Positions 1 to 6,642 of a stretch of 30,763 nt of DNA are shown one piece after another. The notes under the pieces are model-generated. The model searched no databases. It was not told the origin of the DNA and was given only the letters and a program-made list of their open reading frames with translations. This DNA comes from a virus. Location of the stretch: IMG/VR virus record IMGVR_UViG_3300037119_003463, positions 1 through 30,763 of that record, one strand, 5' to 3'. Numbering within the stretch: the stretch's first letter is position 1; each line of letters begins with the position of its first letter. Position numbers and translations under genes: made by a program.

Positions 1-1014
1 AGGGCCTGAAACACCGACACTGCCGGTAAGCGCTACAACGTCTTTAGTGTCTGTAGCGGATAGTGTTCCAGAAACAATTACACTTCCGACTAGCGCCGCA
101 ACGTCTGGTGTTTCGGTTGTTGCCAAAGAACCTGAAACACCGACACTTCCGACTAGCGCCGCAATGTCTGTAATATCGGTTGCTGCTAGTGTTCCTGAAA
201 CAAGACTACTCGGCACCCGCCGAGCCCACATTTCATCTTCTGGATAGATCAGAAAACAATATGGATCGCTATGTAGCAATCGCACTTCTGCCGCTGTGAG
301 CGCACGGCCTTTCCACAGAGCACCGTAATAAATAAATCCGCCTTCAACATGCTGCCCGGCGGTGTTTCTAAGTCCATGGAATGACGGCCTAGCCCCGCTT
401 GTAGCTGCTAGGGTAGTGGTAACAGCAGGCGATATGCTAAGAACACCATCAACATAACAAGCTGCGGTAGAACTAGTAAGCGCAACCGCAGTTAATGTTT
501 GGAATTGATTAATCTTTACCGCGCCTAAGGCAGTAGGCTGTGGAGCGGTGTTAGCGAACTCGAAATAATAATCAGTCGTACCGTTATAAGCCGCCCCCAT
601 CAAAATCGGGGTATTAAAAGTCGCGTCACAAGTAGCAAATATAGAAGAAAAGCCTTGGTTGACAGGTGTCGCTGTCAGCATTAAGCCGCAAGCAGCGGTA
701 TACGGTGCAGCAGCCGCAAGACTTTCAATAACCGGGCCGCCAGGAAGATTGTAAAGGCCCAAAGTAACAGAAGCGGTTGCTACCGATGATAGCCCAATTC
801 CATATTTAGACGATTTAACGCCACCAAACGGAGGGTTGGTGGCGTTACCGATAGTACGCCAACCACGAGTAACCAGATCGATCGGCCCATTGCCGGCATC
901 ATAACCGTAACTGATAAGCCCTCGTGCTAAAGGGTGTGACCAATCTATACGCGGAATACTGGTTGAACGTTTTAATTGGCCCCGATCAAGCCTGTATGGG
1001 ACAAGTAACCGCAC
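1..1014 (-). CDS. LamG-type tail fibre/adhesin protein, C-terminus cut by window edge
   Basis: The frame is open from a GTG codon at 1014 to the left edge (338 codons, no stop), so the C-terminus is missing. Residues about 20-250 read like a concanavalin/LamG beta-sandwich; the end of that domain (LTAAEVRLLHSDPYCFL, then a P-x(4)-W pattern) is the motif that closes LamG domains in many phage tail proteins. After it come three 21-residue repeats of the VSGTLAATD...VAALVGSVG type. LamG domains usually bind glycans, so host-surface contact is the likely role (inference). The GTG overlaps the stop of the upstream gene (TAATGTG). An ATG two bases earlier is in another frame and stops after 14 codons. 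No clear Shine-Dalgarno site precedes the GTG, so start by translational coupling is assumed. Confidence 0.75.
   Translation of the reverse strand, partial: MRLLVPYRLDRGQLKRSTSIPRIDWSHPLARGLISYGYDAGNGPIDLVTRGWRTIGNATNPPFGGVKSSKYGIGLSSVATASVTLGLYNLPGGPVIESLAAAAPYTAACGLMLTATPVNQGFSSIFATCDATFNTPILMGAAYNGTTDYYFEFANTAPQPTALGAVKINQFQTLTAVALTSSTAACYVDGVLSISPAVTTTLAATSGARPSFHGLRNTAGQHVEGGFIYYGALWKGRALTAAEVRLLHSDPYCFLIYPEDEMWARRVPSSLVSGTLAATDITDIAALVGSVGVSGSLATTETPDVAALVGSVIVSGTLSATDTKDVVALTGSVGVSGP
13..201 (-). repeat. Three tandem 63-bp coding repeats
   Basis: Three in-frame 63-bp units (139-201, 76-138, 13-75 in reading order) encode 21-residue repeats with consensus VSGxLxATDxxDVAALVGSV. A fourth unit begins at the window edge (1-12). 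Units differ mainly at residues 4-13. Repeats of this type form stalk-like or stacked beta regions at the ends of phage and bacterial adhesins. The array is prone to copy-number change. Confidence 0.8.
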
Positions 1015-1015
1015 A

Positions 1016-1462
1016 TTAGTACTGCGAAGGCGTGGGGTAGAGGTCGAGCGTATTCAAGGTAGCGCCCAAGGTTGGCGGTGTGCCTCCGGTCATCAAATAA
1101 GTCTTGAACTTCCCAAGCGGGATATAAGGAACGAATAGCGTTTCATTCTGTGCGGCAGTAGAGCCATTAATGGCAATATTACCAACAAAATAATTTGTCC
1201 CGCCCCATGCCGCCGCCGAAGTCACAGTCGGATAAATCGTTCCCGCTGTATCATTTGAAGGAACAAAATATACAGCAGCATAGTTTCCCGCGACAAATGC
1301 AGCAGAGGCCAAATGCAAATAGAGTTGCCCCTGCTGATAGCCAGTCGAATTGTTTATTTCAGGACCGGCCGCAGTCAATACCCCAGCCGCAAGCGCGTTC
1401 ATTTCCGTGGTTAACAGAGCTATTTTGGTCCCTACCGCGCCCCAAAGGAAATTCGTTGCCAT
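1016..1462 (-). CDS. Probable phage virion-associated protein, 148 aa, unknown function
   Basis: 148 aa starting MATNFLWGAVGTK. Small, Ala/Thr/Gly-rich, no Cys, no membrane segment after the N-terminus. The C-terminal half (FVPYIPLGKFKTYLMTGG) looks like a beta-rich structural fold. Its ATG overlaps the TGA of the 135-aa gene upstream, and its TAA overlaps the start region of the LamG fibre gene, so the three are one translationally coupled unit. Proteins of this general form occur beside fibre genes in other phages (from memory), and a tail or adaptor role is inferred from position only. Confidence 0.7.
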   Translation of the reverse strand: MATNFLWGAVGTKIALLTTEMNALAAGVLTAAGPEINNSTGYQQGQLYLHLASAAFVAGNYAAVYFVPSNDTAGTIYPTVTSAAAWGGTNYFVGNIAINGSTAAQNETLFVPYIPLGKFKTYLMTGGTPPTLGATLNTLDLYPTPSQY

Positions 1463-1869
1463 CAGGAAAGTCCCGCCGCGCTGATATCACCGAGATCAAA
1501 GGCCCTCGGGTAGCCATTCGCCTGCCACCATGGGATGGTCGTATTATCAAATGGCGCTACAAGAGCACCAAGATTGGCTAAGGTCGTGGCCTTGCCGGAG
1601 AACAAGGCTTGAATTCCAAGACGAATTGACGTTCCGACAGAAGCATCAACCGACGACCCTGCTAGCAGCAAGGTCAACTGACTGACTTGCAATTGAGTCA
1701 GTGCGGCCAAGTCTGCGAACACAATGGAATTCAAGATTTGAGACGGAGCAAGAATAGCCTTTTGAGACGGGCCGGCTACTGTCGTCGCATTAAGCTGCGT
1801 CAATTTTGCCGCCGTAGTGCCCGGCGATAACGTCGGCCACTTCGCTATCAAGGCGTCATAGTATGCCAT
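1462..1869 (-). CDS. Probable phage virion-associated protein, 135 aa, unknown function
   Basis: 135 aa starting MAYYDALIAKWPTLSPGTTAAKL. A helical N-terminal two-thirds, with repeated LTQLxVSQLTLLLA-type segments, is followed by a C-terminal WWQANGYPRAFDLGDISAAGL. A good ribosome site (GGAAGGG, 6 nt before ATG) supports this start. The overlap with the next gene (ATGA type) points to a matched pair with the 148-aa product. Function unknown; virion or tail accessory by position. Confidence 0.7.
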   Translation of the reverse strand: MAYYDALIAKWPTLSPGTTAAKLTQLNATTVAGPSQKAILAPSQILNSIVFADLAALTQLQVSQLTLLLAGSSVDASVGTSIRLGIQALFSGKATTLANLGALVAPFDNTTIPWWQANGYPRAFDLGDISAAGLS

Positions 1870-1902
1870 CTTAACCCTTCCATCACCTTTTTTAGGCGTT
1901 AT

Positions 1903-2730
1903 TTATCCCGTATACATGTGGACATTGCTGAAATCGACCTGGAGCGTTTCTGGCGCTGCATTTCGATAAATGCCCCACTTCCAGTAATAAGTTGAACTAG
2001 TAGAGGCACCAATCTTGCCAGTAAAATTCACAATCGTATTGCCATCCAACATAACTAAGGCACTACCATTGCCAGTTGCTCCCATCTTAACCTTACACTT
2101 AATGTTCATTGGCTGTCCGCGCACAATGCCATTTGCCGGTCCGTAATAAAGCTCAGTCCAAGTTTTAGATGGTTCCTGCGCAATGATTCGCAATTTTTTT
2201 GTCGGGCCCTCAATTTGGATCGAGAACGGACACGGCGTATTGCCCTCTGGCGTAGCATGTAGTTGGAGAATCATGGCGCCATTACTGGTAATGGGTGGCC
2301 CAACAGGTACCGTTACCGTAGCTTCCCAATTAAGAAGAACACCTGCCTTTAGTAATCCATCAGCCGCCGAAATCTCACATCGCTCAGAAGTACGAGGGTC
2401 GGTGTAGCTTCCTCCCGAAGAGGACCAGACATCACCCGGACGAACTTCAATTCGCGTCGTATAGTCATCGATCTTGGTCACACTCCAAGGGTGGGTTGAA
2501 TTGTTACCGACCTTGAAGCCATCGACCGTATAAGACCCCCCATTGGTGTTGACGAAATTGGTAATGACACCAAAGGTATTGACGGGCGGCGGCACGACTG
2601 GCGGTGGCACAACAACAGGATCGGCGTACGTGACACTGCCACTAAACTTCAAGCCGTCGATCTGACCGACGAATGTCGGTCCATTTACCGTACCCTGCAA
2701 GATCGCATCGGTAACATTGACAACTGTCAT
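1903..2730 (-). CDS. Polysaccharide-lyase-like virion protein (possible depolymerase), copy 2
   Basis: 275 aa. Residues 1-40 form a small N-terminal module (MTVVNVTDAILQGTVNGPTF), then a proline linker (PVVVPPPVVPPPV, about 39-51), then a beta-jelly-roll region of about 220 residues. Conserved marks of the heparin-lyase-like fold (Pfam Polysacc_lyase type, from memory) are SERCEIS, ILQLHATPEG with CPFSIQIEG, and near the end YYWKWGIYR. The C-terminal 220 residues closely match the next gene upstream (2752-3477). Likely role: a virion-borne enzyme or lectin that binds or cleaves host capsule or exopolysaccharide (inference). Catalytic residues cannot be assigned by eye, so a binding-only role is possible. 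Confidence 0.7.
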   Translation of the reverse strand: MTVVNVTDAILQGTVNGPTFVGQIDGLKFSGSVTYADPVVVPPPVVPPPVNTFGVITNFVNTNGGSYTVDGFKVGNNSTHPWSVTKIDDYTTRIEVRPGDVWSSSGGSYTDPRTSERCEISAADGLLKAGVLLNWEATVTVPVGPPITSNGAMILQLHATPEGNTPCPFSIQIEGPTKKLRIIAQEPSKTWTELYYGPANGIVRGQPMNIKCKVKMGATGNGSALVMLDGNTIVNFTGKIGASTSSTYYWKWGIYRNAAPETLQVDFSNVHMYTG

Positions 2731-2751
2731 GATATTTTATCCCATGTCGCC

Positions 2752-3477
2752 TTACCCAATGTACATATGAACATGACTGAAATCGATTTGATACGTTGGG
2801 CTCACTGCTTCGCGATAGATGCCCCACTTCCAATAATAGTTCGCAGAAGTAGCGCCAAGATTCAAAGCCGCATTGTTCACAACAGTAACGCCGTCTATTG
2901 TAACGAAAACGCTACCACCGTTACCGGTTGGCGCCATCCTGGTTTTCACCTTGATATCCATCGGCGTCCCGCGCGCAATGGCACCAGGGCTTACATAAAG
3001 TTCAAAATAAGTTTGAAGAGGCTGTTGCCCAATGATCATCAATTTTTCAGTGTTTGCCTGAATTTGGATCGAAACCGGGCATGGCGTAGAACCCTCCGGT
3101 GTGGCATGTAACTGAAGAATCAAGGTTTGACCTGTGATCGCTGGTCCCGCCAATACTGTTACAGTGGCCTCCCAATTAAGCAATTGACCTGGGCCTAGCA
3201 GCGAAACATCACCTGAAATCTCGCATCGCTCAGAACTAGAAGGATCAGTATATGTACCTCCCGAATTTGACCAAACGTCACCAGCGCGAACTTCAATTCT
3301 AATCGAATAAGAATCAAGCTGAGTCACGCTCCATGTATGAGTTGAATTGTTACCAACATTGATACCGTCAATAATGTAGGTTCCGCCATTGAAGTTGACG
3401 AAATTCTGAATCAACCCAAAAGTGCTAGACCCCCCTGAAGTGCCTGCTTTTCCCCATCCTTCGGATGCCCATACCAT
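2752..3477 (-). CDS. Polysaccharide-lyase-like virion protein (possible depolymerase), copy 1
   Basis: 241 aa, paralogue of the 275-aa neighbour. It has only a short Gly/Ser-rich N-terminus (MVWASEGWGKAGTSGGSS) where the neighbour has a proline-linked module. The same marks appear: SERCEISGDV, LILQLHATPEG, CPVSIQIQ, YYWKWGIYR and the closing VDFSHVHMY-like end. The lyase-like jelly-roll fold is inferred from these motifs. The pair looks like a tandem duplication that has since diverged, perhaps giving two glycan specificities. Whether the missing N-terminal module means a different attachment to the virion is open. Confidence 0.68.
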   Translation of the reverse strand: MVWASEGWGKAGTSGGSSTFGLIQNFVNFNGGTYIIDGINVGNNSTHTWSVTQLDSYSIRIEVRAGDVWSNSGGTYTDPSSSERCEISGDVSLLGPGQLLNWEATVTVLAGPAITGQTLILQLHATPEGSTPCPVSIQIQANTEKLMIIGQQPLQTYFELYVSPGAIARGTPMDIKVKTRMAPTGNGGSVFVTIDGVTVVNNAALNLGATSANYYWKWGIYREAVSPTYQIDFSHVHMYIG

Positions 3478-3481
3478 ACTG

Positions 3482-3880
3482 CTACCCGTGAGTGATGGTG
3501 CCAGAGGTAATGGTCACGGTCTGACCTACCGTAATCGCGGTAGATGTCAGATTGATATCCGAACCTGATGTCCCCACGGTAAGACCGGTGATAATCGCTG
3601 ACGCAGCGTTGTTACGGAATTCGGCCTTGGATGCCGTACCGGTTGCATCAGCGGCGGAATCCGATAACGGCACGCCGGCCAACGTCGCGACCGCACCAGA
3701 TATTGTCATCGGCGGATTTGGCAAGGCAATGGTGGCCAGAACCACACTACCGGCGTCCTGAATGACAAGCGAGCCAGCAGATCCGGCACCGGTCGACGCT
3801 GCCGCCGTCTTGGTAGCGATCAAATCAGCCACCAATTGCATCCGGTTGGTTTTCAAAGTCGCTGAATAGGTAACGGCCAT
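3482..3880 (-). CDS. Small beta-rich phage structural protein, 132 aa
   Basis: 132 aa starting MAVTYSATLKTNRMQLVADLI. The pattern (short helix, then GSLVIQDAGSVVLATIALPNPP, GTASKAEFRNNAASAIITGLTVG, and a closing GQTVTITSGTITHG) matches a widespread family of small phage proteins found near head-tail or fibre genes (from memory). All beta apart from the N-terminus, no Cys, no membrane segment. Ribosome site AGAGGAAG lies before the ATG. A capsid-decoration or tail-accessory role is possible but unproven. Confidence 0.75.
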   Translation of the reverse strand: MAVTYSATLKTNRMQLVADLIATKTAAASTGAGSAGSLVIQDAGSVVLATIALPNPPMTISGAVATLAGVPLSDSAADATGTASKAEFRNNAASAIITGLTVGTSGSDINLTSTAITVGQTVTITSGTITHG

Positions 3881-3883
3881 GGT

Positions 3884-4222
3884 CTACTTCCTCTTCTTGC
3901 TGTGCAACGGCTTGTGGCTACGGTGCATGGATTTGAAATCACCGTCATCCTTGGCCTGATCAATTTCATCTTCAAGGTCGTCAGGATCATCGCCATGTTC
4001 GAGGATCAATGCCCTCGCGGTGCCCGGTTCAACATCAGGACCGACATACCCCTGAGGGTAATCCTGCGCTAAAGTTTCCGGCGTCGTGAGAGTGTGATCC
4101 TCCGGTACCTTGAAGGGTTTGGGAGCGCCCGGCCCCGGCTCGTTGATGGAATGCGTTGTACTATCGCCCAACTTGCGGGTACTTTCCTTACTCTGGGCAT
4201 CTTGGTTAATATTGTCAGGCAT
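3884..4222 (-). CDS. Small acidic/basic-tailed phage protein, 112 aa (paralogue of the 66-aa neighbour)
   Basis: 112 aa starting MPDNINQDAQSKESTRKLGD. The first 66 residues share the SINEPG...PFK-PED...TLA-YP-GYV pattern with the 66-aa product of the next gene upstream, so the two are tandem paralogues. This copy has an added acidic stretch (HGDDPDDLEDEIDQAKDDGD, about 76-95) and a basic His/Lys tail (MHRSHKPLHSKKRK). The tail could bind DNA or nucleotides, but that is inference. Ribosome site AGGAAA precedes the ATG. Function unknown. Confidence 0.7.
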   Translation of the reverse strand: MPDNINQDAQSKESTRKLGDSTTHSINEPGPGAPKPFKVPEDHTLTTPETLAQDYPQGYVGPDVEPGTARALILEHGDDPDDLEDEIDQAKDDGDFKSMHRSHKPLHSKKRK

Positions 4223-4236
4223 GGCTAATTTCCTGT

Positions 4237-4437
4237 TTATGGAAGCGTGACCTCGGGGACATATCCATCTGGGTAAGCCAGCGCCAAAGTATCCACCGTC
4301 GTGACATTTTCATCCTCCGGTGTCTTAAAGGGCTGAGGATCAGTTACCCCCGGCTCGTTAATCGAATACGGCGTGATATCACCGAAAGGGATGGTGCTTT
4401 CCTCGCTCTGAGCGCTCGGATTGGTGTTATCAGACAT
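4237..4437 (-). CDS. Small phage protein, 66 aa (paralogue of the 112-aa neighbour)
   Basis: 66 aa starting MSDNTNPSAQSEESTIPFGD. The start at 4437 was chosen over an upstream in-frame codon at 4515 because the longer version would overlap most of the 198-aa gene's C-terminus and its extra residues are not shared with the paralogue. Shared core with the 112-aa protein: SINEPG, then PFKTPEDE, then a TLALAYPDGYV end. No acidic/basic tail here. Likely intrinsically disordered; function unknown. Confidence 0.65.
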   Translation of the reverse strand: MSDNTNPSAQSEESTIPFGDITPYSINEPGVTDPQPFKTPEDENVTTVDTLALAYPDGYVPEVTLP

Positions 4438-4448
4438 GGCGGCTGTCC

Positions 4449-5045
4449 CTATGTGAAGGTCCAAGTCTGTGCGGCAGTGGTAACCACGCCACCGGTAACA
4501 ACCGTCACCGGCCAAGTGCCAGCCGTTGTTTTCTTGGCAACAGTAGGCGCCACCAACGTTGTCGATGATGTGTATGTGGTAGTCTGTGCCACACCGTTGA
4601 CATAGATGATGGACTGCCGGGTAAACCCAACACCCGTCACTGTCTGCGACACCGTACCGACAGCCGCCACCGTCGAAGGTGTGCCAAGACTCGTCAGTGT
4701 GATAGCAGCAGCCGGGGACAGAGTAGAAGCGTGAGATCCGTTTGGCGTTGCAGTGAAAGCCGCAGTCGATCCGACCATCACCAGTGCGCCTGCCGGCAGA
4801 TAGATGCCGGCGGCATAGGACATGGTAGCCGAGGTCTCAGTGCCCCTGCCCTCACCGTCAACACTGGTACCCGAACCGGCCGCCGCCGTCTTGGCTGCAA
4901 ACACCGTGGTGTTGGCGCCAGGCGAAGTATAGCCGTCATCAGCATAGGCTTGCAGGATGTCGGTCGGCGGTGTGGTGCCAACGAATGAAAGGTTGGTTGG
5001 AGGGGTCGGATTTTCTGGGGTAACAGTTAAGGCGCTCTGGGCCAT
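4449..5045 (-). CDS. Ig-like (IPT/TIG-type) phage structural protein, 198 aa
   Basis: 198 aa, Ala/Thr/Ser-rich. Residues about 1-110 contain a YADDGYTSPGANTTVFAAKT segment and look like a small beta-rich domain. Residues about 115-198 resemble an IPT/TIG immunoglobulin-like domain (TVTGVGFTRQSIIYVNGVAQ, then TLVAPTVAKKTTAGTWPVTV). Such add-on domains decorate phage heads, necks and tails and are thought to bind cell-surface sugars weakly. It follows the G/P-rich 524-aa gene with a short gap; ribosome site AAGGAG precedes the ATG. A head-decoration or tail role is inferred. Confidence 0.7.
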   Translation of the reverse strand: MAQSALTVTPENPTPPTNLSFVGTTPPTDILQAYADDGYTSPGANTTVFAAKTAAAGSGTSVDGEGRGTETSATMSYAAGIYLPAGALVMVGSTAAFTATPNGSHASTLSPAAAITLTSLGTPSTVAAVGTVSQTVTGVGFTRQSIIYVNGVAQTTTYTSSTTLVAPTVAKKTTAGTWPVTVVTGGVVTTAAQTWTFT

Positions 5046-5067
5046 TATATTCTCCTTATCCGGGGCA

Positions 5068-6642
5068 TCAGCGCCCTCTGTACTGTCCAGGTGAAAACAT
5101 TGAACCTATCGGCCGTGACAGATTATCAAACATATCAGGACGGCTGACATTACCTATGTCGTAAATTGCCTGATTAATCCGGGCATAAGGCGCCGGCGGC
5201 GGCGGTACTTGCTGTGCAACACTGGAAACGCCAGGAGTGCCCGGTCCCGCACTGATCCGCCTCCAAGCGTCCGCCATCTGCGGCTGCGTTGGCGTTGGCG
5301 TCGGGCCGGGATGGTTAGGAGGTGGCACCATTGACGGCGGCGACTGCGGGCCGCCATTGACCTGCGGTTCATTCATGCCCCCGCTTCCAGACATCGCCGC
5401 CGCGACCTGATCGCGCATGGTACCACGGTACCCACCAATGCCTGGAACCGGAAAAGCCTGTCCACCCACCTGTCCGCTGGTGGACTGAAACGGTACCGGC
5501 GAAGCGCCACCTTCGAACGGACTCGACGGTGCAGCAAAGTTGCTCGTGGCGTCGCGACTACCAATCCCTCCACCCGGATATGCCGACACGCCAAACCCTA
5601 GCGACGGTGAAGCCGAACCGAAGAATGAAGGTGCACCGCTTTCGAATACATTGCGGTTGCCCTCGCGAGCCGGCGAAGTACCACCAAAAAAAGGCACCGG
5701 AGATGTACCAGTATCAAATGCGGTCGGCATCTGCTGGTGTGGGACAGGGTTCGCGCCAGTATCGAACGCGGTTGGCATACGGGCATGAGGCACGGCAGAG
5801 GTACCCAACTCGAATGCACCAAGCGACGATGGAAAATTTTGCGGCACGCTACCAGCGGTCGGATCGAAATTAGGCGCCAAGCGCGCGCCGGAAAGTCTAC
5901 CCAATCCGCTGCCACCCATCGGTGTGGGCTCAACGCCTCTTCCTGCAAACTGATTAACCGCATCGATGGCGCTTTGTGGATCAAATTTCGATGGTGGAGG
6001 CCCAGGCGGCAGCGTCGCACTGCTGCTTGGATCATAGCCCAAAGACGGCATTGCGCGCTGGCCGAACCCGATTGTCGGGTTTGCTGGAGAAAAATTACTG
6101 TTAAACGCCTGATCAAAATTTGGCGTGTACGAAGGCCTACCAAACCCCCCACCGCCGAACGGCATACCGCCGCCGGAAAGGTTGGGAACCCCCTGCGTGC
6201 CGGTGTCAAACGCAGTCGGCATCCGGCCAAAACCGCCACCGCCGAACGGTAAGCCGCCGCCGGAAAGGTAGGGAACCGCGCCGGTATTACCGGTATCGAA
6301 CGGGCTACTATCGACATTTACGCTCGCTGGCGAAGCACCCCTACCTTGGAAATCAGCCATGGTTTGGCCGTAGGCTGGCGCCACCTGCTGGCCGCCATTA
6401 AAACCACCAGTACCACGGCCATAAGCAGCGCCAAGGGCGGCGTATCGGGCTGTATCGCCGCCAAAACCACTAGGGCCGTAAGCATTATTCAGCGACGCCT
6501 GATTTTGCCCCCCTATATTTTGTATCCCGTTAAAGAAGTTTTGATTGTTGGCCATGGCGGCCTGGTTTTGCGCCAAATTAGCCTGAAACCCAGCGTTAGG
6601 GTTTCCACCAACCCACCATGACGGCATAGAGACATCACTCAT
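5068..6642 (-). CDS. Gly/Pro/Gln-rich repeat protein, 524 aa, unknown function
   Basis: 524 aa, very low in complexity. The N-terminus is Asn/Gln-rich (FQANLAQNQAAMANNQNFF). The middle carries repeats such as LSGGGMPFGGGGFGR and three copies of MPTAFDTG. The C-terminal third is Pro-rich, ending in a more ordered helix (YARINQAIYDIGNVSRPDMFDNLSRPIGSMF). The ATG overlaps the portal stop (ATGA), so it is coupled to the portal. Position after the portal would fit a scaffold, minor head or internal virion protein, but composition suggests a largely disordered chain. I do not recognise the family. Confidence 0.65.
   Translation of the reverse strand: MSDVSMPSWWVGGNPNAGFQANLAQNQAAMANNQNFFNGIQNIGGQNQASLNNAYGPSGFGGDTARYAALGAAYGRGTGGFNGGQQVAPAYGQTMADFQGRGASPASVNVDSSPFDTGNTGAVPYLSGGGLPFGGGGFGRMPTAFDTGTQGVPNLSGGGMPFGGGGFGRPSYTPNFDQAFNSNFSPANPTIGFGQRAMPSLGYDPSSSATLPPGPPPSKFDPQSAIDAVNQFAGRGVEPTPMGGSGLGRLSGARLAPNFDPTAGSVPQNFPSSLGAFELGTSAVPHARMPTAFDTGANPVPHQQMPTAFDTGTSPVPFFGGTSPAREGNRNVFESGAPSFFGSASPSLGFGVSAYPGGGIGSRDATSNFAAPSSPFEGGASPVPFQSTSGQVGGQAFPVPGIGGYRGTMRDQVAAAMSGSGGMNEPQVNGGPQSPPSMVPPPNHPGPTPTPTQPQMADAWRRISAGPGTPGVSSVAQQVPPPPAPYARINQAIYDIGNVSRPDMFDNLSRPIGSMFSPGQYRGR
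6143..6277 (-). repeat. Direct repeat of 48 bp, 87-bp period, in the G/P-rich gene
   Basis: Two near-identical copies (about 6143-6190 and 6230-6277) encode the LSGGG(M/L)PFGGGGFGR module of the 524-aa protein. Further shorter units (MPTAFDTG) recur outside this block. It is an in-gene expansion rather than a mobile element. Confidence 0.7.

Noticed and set aside
47-247. Plus-strand 66-codon frame over the repeats
   Set aside because: Mirror of the minus-strand repeat codons of the fibre gene; it has no ribosome site and the minus frame is clearly coding.
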